This document shows, one piece after another, positions 1 to 7,846 of a DNA stretch of 64,000 bases (position 1 is its first letter; every line of letters begins with the position of its first letter). This stretch comes from Tengunoibacter tsumagoiensis (GTDB lineage: Bacteria > Chloroflexota > Ktedonobacteria > Ktedonobacterales > Ktedonobacteraceae), in assembly GCF_003967535.1 (NCBI RefSeq), contig NZ_BIFR01000001.1, positions 425,493 through 489,492 on the forward strand, given 5' to 3'. A program made the translations under genes and the position numbers. The notes beneath the pieces are model-generated. The model was not told where the DNA came from. It was given only the letters and a program-made list of their open reading frames with translations, and searched no databases.

Positions 1-734
1 AACGGACTCAGATTGGCGCCGCTATGGGATTAGCCTGGACCGAGATGGGGGGAATTCTCCTGCCCGTTGAAGTTGTTACGATGGTCGGTAAAGGGGATTT
101 ACAGATCACTGGCCAATTGGGCGATGTCATGCGTGAATCCGCTCAGGCGGCTCTTTCTTACATCCGTACACGTGCAGATGAGCTCAATATCGATCCCAAT
201 TTCCAGGATACGACGGACCTGCATATTCATCTACCTGAGAATGCACTTTCAAAAGATGGACCCTCGGCTGGCATTACGATTGCTATCGCTCTCGTCTCTG
301 CACTGACTCATCGCTCTGTCCGCAATGATGTGACGATGACCGGTGAGATCACATTGCTCGGCAGTGTCCTGGGAGTAGGTGGCCTAAAAGAAAAGATCCT
401 TGCAGCCCATCAGGCTCATATAAAAACAATTATCCTCCCGGCTGCCAACAAGAAAGATCTGGCTGAGATCCCGGCAAAGATCAGGCAACAGGTCAATTTT
501 GTGCTGGTCGATAATATGGATCAGGTACTTGATCAGGCCCTTCTTCCACCTCTCCCATTGACGGAGAATGAAGAAGCACGTCCGGATAATCTCCTGCTTT
601 ATCAAGAGAATATCGCCGGCGGACGACGCACCGGCCAATCCAAACGGGACAATGAAGATCTTGATTCCAGTTCCTATCAGTTCTCTCATCCTGAACATGG
701 AGATTCCGCTCGCGCCGAAACTGAGGAGAAATAA
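1..734 (+). CDS. lon: ATP-dependent protease Lon, C-terminal proteolytic domain (5' end outside window)
   Basis: The reading frame is open from the first bases of the window, so only the last ~243 residues are present. They match the Lon protease (S16) domain: GLAWTEMGG near the start, the nucleophile in KDGPSAG (Ser codon at 264-266), and the catalytic lysine in GGLKEK (about 387). Ser and Lys form the dyad that degrades misfolded or regulatory proteins in the cytoplasm. The AAA+ ATPase and N-terminal domains must lie upstream. The last ~55 residues, past the usual end of the domain, are a charged, low-complexity tail typical of variable Lon C-termini. Stop TAA at 732-734. Family identification is secure; the intact gene cannot be judged from here. 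Confidence 0.93.
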   Translation, partial: RTQIGAAMGLAWTEMGGILLPVEVVTMVGKGDLQITGQLGDVMRESAQAALSYIRTRADELNIDPNFQDTTDLHIHLPENALSKDGPSAGITIAIALVSALTHRSVRNDVTMTGEITLLGSVLGVGGLKEKILAAHQAHIKTIILPAANKKDLAEIPAKIRQQVNFVLVDNMDQVLDQALLPPLPLTENEEARPDNLLLYQENIAGGRRTGQSKRDNEDLDSSSYQFSHPEHGDSARAETEEK

Positions 735-780
735 GTTGGATAAATTGCCCTCTCGTTCGTTATTATATCAGTAGAGGTTT

Positions 781-828
781 TTAGGGGGGATAAAGTACTT
801 AATTTGTACCAGTCTGATATCCCCCTAA
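781..828 (+). terminator. Hairpin downstream of lon
   Basis: The arms TTAGGGGGGAT (781-791) and ATCCCCCTAA (819-828) pair over 10 bp about 50 nt after the lon stop. An inner GTAC/GTAC pairing adds to the stem. Only a weak T-rich stretch follows, so it may be a poor terminator. The rest of 735-1070 shows no gene. Confidence 0.5.
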
Positions 829-1070
829 CAGGCTTTTCTGAGCAAGCGACGCGTAAGGGTACAACAATCCTGTCTCATCTTTTTCTATTCATACTAACCC
901 TACATTTCTCTTTTCTGAGCAGAAGTGGTAGACTATAAACAGACATATAGTAAATTGCCAATCTACTCTCGCAAGGGAATAAGTGAAAAAGAGTACCTCT
1001 GGCCGTTTACTACTCATGAAATATGTCTGCCTGGCACAAATCTCACGTTGCAAAGAGAGGAAATGCAATT

Positions 1071-1655
1071 ATGAGCTATCAAGATCCTAATCAGCAGGGC
1101 CAATATCCAAATTCTCAATATGGTGGTGGCTACAATCCTGAGCAGCCCCAACAGCCCCAGCCAACTGATCCCTATAGCGGAGGACAGCAATACCAGCAGC
1201 CTTATGGCCAGCCTCAGCAGCCTTATGGCCAGCCTGGTTATCAGCAGCCCTATGGTCAGCCTCAGCAGCCCTATGGTGCTCCTGGCGGTCGCCCAGGCAG
1301 CACACTCAACATCGATCCGAATCTGGCCGCTGGTCTAAGCTACCTTCTTGGCTGGATTGGTGGATTGGTCTTCCTGCTGACCGAGAAGCAGAACCGCTTT
1401 GTGCGCTTCAATGCCTGGCAGTCAATCCTGTTTACTGGTGCAATGACCATACTTGGTATTATTGTGCAGGTTGCAGAAGCTATTCTTCCTGGCTTCCTGG
1501 TACTTGTTGTATCATGTGTCTGGGGTCTCCTGCTTCTTGCCGCCTTCGTTGGTTGGATTATCTGCATGGTTAATGCCTTCCAGGGCAAATACTTCAAATT
1601 ACCTGTCATCGGCGATTACGCAGAGCGTTATACTAACCAGAATATCCTGGGCTAA
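1071..1655 (+). CDS. Pro/Gln/Tyr-rich membrane protein with DUF4870/Tic20-like domain
   Basis: 194 aa. ATG 1071 is preferred over the in-frame ATG at 1023 because GAGAGG sits about 10 nt upstream of it. Residues 1-75 are disordered and built on QQPYGQP-like repeats. Residues ~80-190 hold three hydrophobic segments with the pattern AAGLSYLLGWIGGLVF and KNRFVRFNAWQS-like residues, as in the DUF4870/Tic20-like small membrane proteins. The function of that family is not established. The Pro/Tyr-rich cytosolic tail could mediate multivalent protein contacts (inference). It stands alone between two intergenic regions and is followed by a strong terminator. Confidence 0.75.
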   Translation: MSYQDPNQQGQYPNSQYGGGYNPEQPQQPQPTDPYSGGQQYQQPYGQPQQPYGQPGYQQPYGQPQQPYGAPGGRPGSTLNIDPNLAAGLSYLLGWIGGLVFLLTEKQNRFVRFNAWQSILFTGAMTILGIIVQVAEAILPGFLVLVVSCVWGLLLLAAFVGWIICMVNAFQGKYFKLPVIGDYAERYTNQNILG

Positions 1656-1677
1656 CTCTCAATCTCCAGGCAAATTG

Positions 1678-1710
1678 AAAAGCGGAAGTGATGCATCACT
1701 TCCGCTTTTT
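1678..1710. terminator. Bidirectional intrinsic terminator
   Basis: A 26-bp perfect palindrome at 1681-1706 (AGCGGAAGTGATG and its complement) is flanked by AAA on the left and TTTT on the right. It can end the plus-strand gene that stops at 1655 and also a minus-strand transcript carrying the small ORF at 1735-1824. Confidence 0.85.
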
Positions 1711-1734
1711 ATCTATCAAAATGATATGATGGTA

Positions 1735-1824
1735 CTATTCTTCAGCGTTTCGATTCCGGATCACCACAATGCTCGCAACAGCAACAATAGACAGGATAAA
1801 TGCAACCAACGCAAATTTCTTCAT
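1735..1824 (-). CDS. Candidate 29-aa single-pass membrane peptide
   Basis: The frame begins MKKFALVAFILSIVAV and ends RNRNAEE: two lysines, one ~20-residue hydrophobic helix, then a short charged tail. An AGAAAGGG ribosome-binding site lies 8 nt before the ATG. The stop codon is 25 nt from the shared terminator at 1678-1710. The composition fits a real small membrane protein, with N-terminus in the cytoplasm or a signal anchor. No family is recognised. With so short a frame, chance cannot be excluded; the RBS, the helix and the terminator together make it worth listing. Confidence 0.45.
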   Translation of the reverse strand: MKKFALVAFILSIVAVASIVVIRNRNAEE

Positions 1825-1891
1825 CGAATGAACCCTTTCTGAATATCCTACATACGCTAGTAGCAGGAAATTTTAAAATATTTTATCGAAT

Positions 1892-2150
1892 AAAAAAACC
1901 TATAGCCTGCTTTAGCGGCTCAATAGGGTTAATTTTGTTGTAAATGACATTTACTGTTATAGCAGTAATGGATAGGGGAGTCAAGAGATCCCATCTTTTG
2001 TACTATGCTTTCAACGCTCCTATCCGCTTCAAAACTGGCCTGGCTCTTCCACACAGGCCAGATCTTCAATAAGCTGGACCTCACAAGATCCCCCCATATA
2101 TGTCTTCTTGTACACGACAAACATGAAAAGTCTCACATAGACAAACAAAA
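1892..2150 (-). ncRNA. Candidate structured RNA ending in an intrinsic terminator
   Basis: On the minus strand the stretch ends in a strong terminator: AACC/GGTT, TAT/ATA, AGCC/GGCT and GC/GC stacked at 1897-1930, followed by seven Ts (plus-strand As 1892-1898). Upstream of it are perfect stems GATCTT/AAGATC (2061-2066 with 2085-2090), CTGGCCT/AGGCCAG (2035-2041 with 2055-2061) and GGATAGG/CCTATCC (1970-1976 with 2019-2025). A 63-codon frame starting at a TTG (2120) and stopping at 1929 overlaps it. It has no clear RBS and unconvincing composition, so RNA is the preferred reading. The 5' end is uncertain and no known RNA family is recognised. Confidence 0.35.
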
Positions 2151-2224
2151 TTTAAGACGGCAAGCATAATAGAAGCAGAACATCCAGTTGATCCTGATGT
2201 TTGCTATAGAGTTAGGAGTTAAAG

Positions 2225-2947
2225 ATGAGAGAAATCATATCTTCGGGTCGCAGACTCCTTACCAGGGTTGGTCTGATCCTCCTGCTTGCCATTCTGTTAG
2301 GAAGCCTGCATAGCGTAGCGTCCACAAGCGCTCAGGCTGACGCATCTGGACTGGTCAGTCAAAATTACCTGGGGTTAGTATGTGTCCCTTATATTGGCAC
2401 AGTAGCAACGCTTGACGCAGCTACCGCGTCCCAGCTCCATCATGCTTCTGTCAAGATTGATTGGGGCTCTGGCCATGTTGATACACACGCGTCTCTGACC
2501 TTTCAAGCAGATGGCAGCGCAGTGGTGAACGTCCAACATACATATATGAGTACTGGTAGCATGACCTTTACTGTCTATGTTGATGGGTTTGGCTCGCATG
2601 GTCTCCATCTCTCTTCATATGCAATCGCTACCATTGTCGATCCCTACAATTACAATAATACGATCAAGATGAAGGGGTATACACTTCAACCTGCGAAACG
2701 ACCTGGCCAATTTACTCTGAATGCCAGCTTGCTCGATCCTGAGGCCGCCACACTGAGTGATCTCAAAGCCGTGATCAATTGGGGCGATGGGCATTTTACA
2801 GCCGGGGCGCTCTCAAATGGAGATAATGGACTGTATCTTGTCCATGCCTCACATCGCTACCTGTTAACAGGAAAATATACGGTACTTCTGATCATCTATG
2901 ATCAGAATGAGAATAGTGTGATCTTGCCAAGGAATGTCCGAACGTGA
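2225..2947 (+). CDS. Exported protein with two PKD-like domains
   Basis: 240 aa. TAGGAG lies 7 nt before the ATG. The N-terminus has arginines followed by a hydrophobic stretch (residues ~15-33) and a small-residue region, a signal peptide or anchor. Two beta-sandwich modules follow, each with the PKD signature: WGSG...HTY...FTVYV (about 75-120) and WGDG...HRY..GKYTVLL (about 185-230). PKD-like domains usually serve extracellular adhesion or spacing. No catalytic domain is present. It probably sits on the cell surface; its partner is unknown. Confidence 0.7.
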   Translation: MREIISSGRRLLTRVGLILLLAILLGSLHSVASTSAQADASGLVSQNYLGLVCVPYIGTVATLDAATASQLHHASVKIDWGSGHVDTHASLTFQADGSAVVNVQHTYMSTGSMTFTVYVDGFGSHGLHLSSYAIATIVDPYNYNNTIKMKGYTLQPAKRPGQFTLNASLLDPEAATLSDLKAVINWGDGHFTAGALSNGDNGLYLVHASHRYLLTGKYTVLLIIYDQNENSVILPRNVRT

Positions 2948-3044
2948 GCTATCCCTGAGCCTTCAGATCAGAAGTAGTTCATCCATCAGCCGAAAAGTTT
3001 TCTTGCTCCTCTTCAATCGCACTCTCCTCCGCATGGAATAAACT

Positions 3045-3113
3045 ATCGCGGCCAATTGTAAAGGCGTTTGTTTTCACAATAAAAGAAACAAGCGCCTTTA
3101 CAGCGACCGCGAT
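3045..3113. other. 69-nt intergenic hairpin without U-tract
   Basis: The inner arms 3057-3074 and 3085-3102 (both reading TGTAAAGGCG then TTGTTT-like) pair over 18 positions with one or two wobbles and a ~10-nt loop. The outer arms ATCGCGG (3045-3051) and CCGCGAT (3107-3113) extend it past a small internal loop. No T-run follows on either strand. It lies ~100 nt after the PKD-like gene. Apart from this, 2948-3376 shows no gene. Confidence 0.6.
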
Positions 3114-3376
3114 GCCCCCCTTTGAGCACTCGAAAACATTGCTAAGCGTTACAAATCTCTCTTTCATACACTAAAACATTCAACAATGCTTCGTTTTTAT
3201 CAAAGTAACTTTCCAATACAGAATTAGCTCTGGACCATTGGTACTATGTTTCATTGTGATTCATAGTGTTCCATGTATGGATGCGTTACTATATGGACAC
3301 CTACAAGAAGTTCAGTTTGAAGAACTTCCCAAAGGTATCGAACCCTGTCGCTTGCTTACATACATAGGAGTTGTTA

Positions 3377-4144
3377 ATGAAAGCCTCTCGAGTCCGAAAC
3401 TATTTGAACGCTCATCGAGTCACCAGTACTATCTTAGGATATGTTGTCGTGATGACCGTGTTTAGCGCTGTACTTGGAGCTGGTGCCTTTGGCTCTGGTC
3501 TGTTCCATGCCCATGCTGCGGCTGCTTGCCCACAGGGGGATAAAACGTATACCGTTGTTCCTGGCGATACACTCAATATCATTGGCGAAAACAATGGTAC
3601 AAGCTGGCAAACGCTGGCTACGCACAACAACATTGCCGATCCTGATTTAATTTATGTCGATCAACAGATCTGCATTCCCCAGGATCAGCAGGCAGCCACG
3701 ATGACATCAACGGTGAATACAGTGGCCGTCCAGACCGCCGACCTGGCATACGCTGCTCCTGTCGCTCCTAAAGCACCTGCTGCCCGCCATGGTGGTGGCA
3801 ATCCTTATCCTTATGGTCAGTGCACCTTCTGGGCCAGCCAGCGTTATTCACAGGTTCATGGCTTCTATGTTCCCTGGACGACGAACTCCAATGCCTGGCA
3901 GTGGGTTGCTCGCGCTCGTGAAAATAATTGGACTGTATCAACAACTCCAAAGGTGGGGGATATCATTGTTCTACAGCCATGGGTACAGGGTGCATACAAT
4001 CTGGGCCACGTAGCCTTTGTGGAGAAAGTGCAACCAAATGGTTCCGTTATTGCTAGCAATATGAATTGGGCTGGCTCAGGAGCTCGCGTTGTGAACTCAA
4101 CCTTTAAGCCTGGCGCTGGTGTCGCCTTCCTGTCAGCTAACTAA
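3377..4144 (+). CDS. Secreted LysM-CHAP cell-wall hydrolase
   Basis: 255 aa. The start is ATG 3377, six nt after TAGGAG; the TTG at 3371 touches the RBS and is unlikely. Residues ~16-48 form a signal peptide ending in AHAAAA. A LysM peptidoglycan-binding motif follows at ~56-101 (TYTVVPGDT...IYVDQQICIP), then a linker and a CHAP domain at ~138-255. The CHAP cysteine is C149 in YGQCTFWA and the histidine H211 in NLGHVAF. CHAP enzymes are NlpC/P60-like amidases or endopeptidases that cut peptidoglycan stem peptides. The protein probably remodels the wall during growth or sporulation (inference). Confidence 0.85.
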   Translation: MKASRVRNYLNAHRVTSTILGYVVVMTVFSAVLGAGAFGSGLFHAHAAAACPQGDKTYTVVPGDTLNIIGENNGTSWQTLATHNNIADPDLIYVDQQICIPQDQQAATMTSTVNTVAVQTADLAYAAPVAPKAPAARHGGGNPYPYGQCTFWASQRYSQVHGFYVPWTTNSNAWQWVARARENNWTVSTTPKVGDIIVLQPWVQGAYNLGHVAFVEKVQPNGSVIASNMNWAGSGARVVNSTFKPGAGVAFLSAN

Positions 4145-4257
4145 GTCGTTAACGAGACAGCAGAACATATATTTATTCTCACTTTTTCTCAGGTAGTGGA
4201 GGGGTACAGGCGGAGGCACAGAGCCGTGGCGAATCGAAGTAAACGGTGCGGTTTCTC

Positions 4258-4362
4258 AATCTTGGAATGTGGAGAGGGCTGGTAGCAGGTGGAGGAACAA
4301 ACAGTATGCCAATCTTGGAATGTGGAGAGAGCTGGTAGCAGGTGGAGGAACAAACAAATGCC
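4258..4362. repeat. 53-bp tandem duplication
   Basis: Two adjacent near-identical units, 4258-4310 and 4311-4362, start AATCTTGGAATGTGGAG and differ by a G/A substitution and a small change near the 3' end. They lie in the gap between two convergent genes (4145-4477), which shows no other feature except the hairpin at 4412-4434. Confidence 0.9.
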
Positions 4363-4411
4363 ATATATTTTGGGGCTGTGGGGATGGTTAGAATGTGGAA
4401 TACAAGATGGC

Positions 4412-4434
4412 GGGCGACCAGTGTGGGGTCGCCC
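4412..4434. terminator. GC-rich hairpin between convergent genes
   Basis: GGGCGACC (4412-4419) pairs perfectly with GGTCGCCC (4427-4434) across a 7-nt loop. No T-run follows on either strand, so termination here is inferred from its position between the ends of the LysM-CHAP and M16 genes. Confidence 0.4.
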
Positions 4435-4477
4435 CGACCGTTCTTGAAGCTATCGATAGACGACAAACATCAAATCA

Positions 4478-5749
4478 TTACGCAAGTAATTCAGCCTCGC
4501 TCAGAGGTCCCAGGGTTGTTAGAACCTGTTTATCACGGAGAGGGAAACGCTTTAAAGCACGCATCACATCCTCAGTGGTGACGGCCTCAATCCGTTCGAT
4601 CTCCTCCTCAACGCTTACCAGACGCCCTTCTGTCACCCAATCCGTTGCTAATGAACGCATGCGTGAGAACGTTGATTCGCTACTCAAAACGATACCACTA
4701 ATCCATTTATCTTTGGCACGACGAAGCTCATCTTCGTATACCCCATCTTCAAGCAGGCTGTCTAGCTCCGAACGAAGCATCTTCAAGACCCGAGGAGCAT
4801 CCTCAGGGGTTGAGTTCGCTTCCATCAGCAGAATACCTGTTCCTTCCATGGCCCAGATACCAGCACTTGCAGATTCGGCCAGGCCGCGCTGGTAGATATT
4901 CCAATACAGGCGTGATCCATCGCTATCGCCCAGTATGCTTCCACCCAGTGAGGCCGCATAGTAATCTGGATCTTTAATATCGACAGCAGGCATCGCAACA
5001 ATCATAATCTGCTGCTTTAACTTCTTGTCCACCATCACATTATTGATGGGTGTGGCAGGCTCATAGTGGCTGACGTCGCGTCCGGTCTCGCCAGTGCGCC
5101 ACTGGCTACAGTGCTGCTCAGCCAGCTCTATGATATGCTCCCAATCAAACTTGCCCGCGATGGAAAGGATCATATTATTAGCAGCATAACGGCGCTGCCA
5201 ATAATCTCGCATCTGCTCCACTTTCATGCCGCGAATACTTTCAGGCGAACCCAGAACATCATGGCCAAGCGGATGCTGTCCAAAGTAGGTCTGCATTAAG
5301 CGGCGATACGTAATGTTATATGGCTGGTCCTCAGAACGAGCGATCTCATTGACGATCACTTCTTTCTCGGTCTCAAAATCGCTTTCGGCCAGACGCGGAT
5401 ACATCATATCACTTAGCAGGGTAACTGCACGATCCAGGTATTCGCCCAGCACACGAGCATAATAGACAGTGGACTCATGCGAAGTAAACGCATTAAGCTC
5501 AGCACCAATCTTATTAAACTCCAGCGTGATCTCCTGCCAATCGAGAGTGCTGGTGCCTTTGAAGACCATATGTTCTAAGAAGTGCGAGACGCCTGCTACC
5601 TGTGGATCGTACTCATCGCGCGAACCTGTGCGAACATAAAACGAAACGGCCACCGATTCAAAGTCGGGCATCGGCTGGCCAACGATCTGTAATCCATTGC
5701 TGAGTGTGTGAGTGTGAAATACAGTGCCGTTAGCTGTGGCTTCTGACAT
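4478..5749 (-). CDS. M16 family zinc metallopeptidase
   Basis: 423 aa, the size of a single-chain M16B subunit. The start is the ATG at 5749 because AAGGAG precedes it by ~6 nt; an in-frame ATG 16 codons upstream lacks an RBS. The inverted zinc motif HFLEH is at residues 56-60, and the downstream glutamate ligand is near E135 (IVNEIARSE). A second, non-catalytic M16 half fills the C-terminus. Such enzymes cleave peptides inside a clam-shell chamber; the closest bacterial types are YmxG/PqqL-like processing proteases. No signal peptide is visible, so it is probably cytoplasmic. The gene is monocistronic. Confidence 0.9.
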   Translation of the reverse strand: MSEATANGTVFHTHTLSNGLQIVGQPMPDFESVAVSFYVRTGSRDEYDPQVAGVSHFLEHMVFKGTSTLDWQEITLEFNKIGAELNAFTSHESTVYYARVLGEYLDRAVTLLSDMMYPRLAESDFETEKEVIVNEIARSEDQPYNITYRRLMQTYFGQHPLGHDVLGSPESIRGMKVEQMRDYWQRRYAANNMILSIAGKFDWEHIIELAEQHCSQWRTGETGRDVSHYEPATPINNVMVDKKLKQQIMIVAMPAVDIKDPDYYAASLGGSILGDSDGSRLYWNIYQRGLAESASAGIWAMEGTGILLMEANSTPEDAPRVLKMLRSELDSLLEDGVYEDELRRAKDKWISGIVLSSESTFSRMRSLATDWVTEGRLVSVEEEIERIEAVTTEDVMRALKRFPLRDKQVLTTLGPLSEAELLA

Positions 5750-6040
5750 TGATTGCTCCTTCAGTGTGCAAGGCGTGTAGTGCCTGTTGAGCTTCATTGG
5801 CAGGCATAATACATGTCTTTCCAGGCGTAGTACTTATAAATAGCATGATAGCCCCGCCATAGGAAGATTGTCAAATTCATATTGCTAGAGGCTCGATGTT
5901 TGAGCTGTTAAACAAAACTCCGTTCTATTTTGATAGAGAAGTGAAGCGTTATTGGGGCGCGTTTCTGTAACAATCGCTGCTTTGAGCGATATGATTGATA
6001 TCACAGACTCATACAGGCTCATAAAAGAACAGTATTATTA

Positions 6041-6069
6041 TCGACAGAATCCAATATTGCAATTATAAT
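6041..6069 (+). promoter_or_regulatory. Sigma-70-type promoter for the zinc-ribbon gene
   Basis: TCGACA (6041-6046), a 17-bp spacer and TATAAT (6064-6069). The start point would be near 6076, giving a ~73-nt leader before the TTG at 6149. The rest of 5750-6148 shows nothing further. Confidence 0.6.
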
Positions 6070-6148
6070 AGCCATGGTATAAAAAATAACTTTACGTGAT
6101 GGACAAACATTTCATTTTGGAATCATTGTATTAAAGAGGAGCATAGCT

Positions 6149-7555
6149 TTGTATCAACAACCATCACAGGTTTGTTCGGCCTGTGGCACTCCAATTGAAC
6201 CTGGAACACGATTCTGCCAAAATTGTGGTTCGCCCGTAGCACAGAATGTGGTGGGGAGTCCCTCTAACGTACAACCTCCGTTGCCACCCACGGTTGCAGC
6301 AACACCGCCACCACCTGCGAATCAACCGTATGGCGGAACACCTTCAAACCCTGGACAGCCACCTTATGGAGGCTCCGGTCAGGCCTATGGCACACCAGCC
6401 AATCAGGGCTTTCCACAATATGGTTCGGTCCCTACACCCGGCAATCCACCTGTTCATACACAGTATGACAGTAAGCCTTCTTCTCCTTATGAGAACACGC
6501 CACCACCACCACCCAGTGATCCTTATGGATTGGGCTCAGCTGGTACCTATTCCAATACGGGGTATCCTGTCCCTCCAGCTCCCAAAAAGAAGCGTTCAAA
6601 ATGGCCCTGGATCGTCGTTGGGATCATTGTCGTTGTGCTCGTTGCCTGTATTGGCAGCAGCTATGGTATCGTAAACTGGGCCAATAGCACCATACATACT
6701 ACTGGCACAGCAACAGCAACGACTGACAATAACTCTTCCCATGGTGGCAACTTTGCTAAATCAAAAGATCTCAATCTTACAGTGAACTATGCTGACGATC
6801 AGATAACTTTTTCTAAGATCAGTCAGGCCGATCATTTTGATGATGATTCTTTTGCAACAAAAAAGTCTTATGATCCAACTGCCAACTATATTCGTGTGAA
6901 CTTTACTGAGCAGACTCCGCCCAGTACTTCTTCATACATTGATTACTACACAGGCTTCCAGCTTGTTGTCGATGGTGGCAACGTTGGTAGCTATACGAAA
7001 TCATTAGAGTCCACTGGACCGGATAAGGGCGTGAAGCGCGACAATTGGGTCGACTTCGAAACCAAAGGGGCCATTGATCTCTCCAAGGTGAAGTTGCGTA
7101 TTGGACGCGGGGATGAAGAGCAGATTGAGTTTGCATTAAAAAGCGATGCCGATGTCAGCCAGTTCAACCCTAAAACCTATACTCTCAACAAAAAGTTTAC
7201 ATACGCAGGCATGCAATGGACGATCAAGGATGTGATCAAAAGTTACGCGAGTGGCGGCAATCAGGCGAAAAAAGGTCAGGTCTTTCTGACTATTGAGCTC
7301 AATGCTGATAACGATACCGATAACGAAGTGTATCTCACCCCAAGTGATTTCTGTCGCATGAAAGTTGATGGCTCATCTCTGTCACCAGAATATTCATCTG
7401 ATGATCAGAACTTCGATATTATTAAGTCTCGTACAACGGGAATCACTGGCTCTCTGGTATTCACAACAAAACCCTCATCGACAAATACCTATACGCTGGA
7501 TTTCCAATCAGGTGATAATATTCAGGAAGTAACTACTGACTTTAGCCTGAGCTAG
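6149..7555 (+). CDS. Zinc-ribbon, Pro-rich, single-TM protein with DUF4352-like exterior domain
   Basis: 468 aa. The start is TTG 6149, 8 nt after AAAGAGGA; no ATG in frame is better placed. A four-cysteine zinc ribbon (C9, C12, C23, C26) opens the protein. Residues ~35-145 are rich in Pro, Gly and Tyr. A KKKRSKWPW stop-transfer flank leads into one membrane helix (~150-172). The exterior part holds an Ig-like DUF4352-type domain at ~345-465. The topology is zinc ribbon inside and beta domain outside. The function is unknown; a sensing or scaffolding role is only a guess. A related architecture occurs at 41592-44015. Confidence 0.7.
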   Translation: MYQQPSQVCSACGTPIEPGTRFCQNCGSPVAQNVVGSPSNVQPPLPPTVAATPPPPANQPYGGTPSNPGQPPYGGSGQAYGTPANQGFPQYGSVPTPGNPPVHTQYDSKPSSPYENTPPPPPSDPYGLGSAGTYSNTGYPVPPAPKKKRSKWPWIVVGIIVVVLVACIGSSYGIVNWANSTIHTTGTATATTDNNSSHGGNFAKSKDLNLTVNYADDQITFSKISQADHFDDDSFATKKSYDPTANYIRVNFTEQTPPSTSSYIDYYTGFQLVVDGGNVGSYTKSLESTGPDKGVKRDNWVDFETKGAIDLSKVKLRIGRGDEEQIEFALKSDADVSQFNPKTYTLNKKFTYAGMQWTIKDVIKSYASGGNQAKKGQVFLTIELNADNDTDNEVYLTPSDFCRMKVDGSSLSPEYSSDDQNFDIIKSRTTGITGSLVFTTKPSSTNTYTLDFQSGDNIQEVTTDFSLS

Positions 7556-7598
7556 CATCAAGAACGTTGCAGCCGGCCTCCCAAAGGCGAGCTGTGTT

Positions 7599-7651
7599 AG
7601 ACAGACGGACCATACATACGCTTATACGCAATATGTATGGTCCGTCTGTCT
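7599..7651. other. 19-bp perfect stem hairpin, no U-tract
   Basis: AGACAGACGGACCATACAT (7599-7617) pairs perfectly with 7633-7651 around a 15-nt loop, 45 nt after the upstream stop. It probably marks the 3' end of that transcript. No T-run follows. The remaining 7652-7846 holds no gene. Confidence 0.6.
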
Positions 7652-7846
7652 GATCAATGGGTGGCTGGCTGGTTGATTTCCCAGGACAAACGGAGAGAAT
7701 TATGCCTCTCTGGGCGTTTTATATGTTGTGTTGAATATGGTTAAGGTCTGTGATATGCTAAGTTGTGCATGTTACCTGGTGTTTACCTGCCATGTTCCTG
7801 AACCTTCGTGCCCTGATGCTATTGGCTAGAAACTGAGGAGTTGTGG

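Noticed and set aside
1929..2120. 63-codon protein gene on the minus strand
   Set aside because: It needs a TTG start without an RBS and shows no hydrophobic or domain pattern; the stems and terminator favour an RNA.
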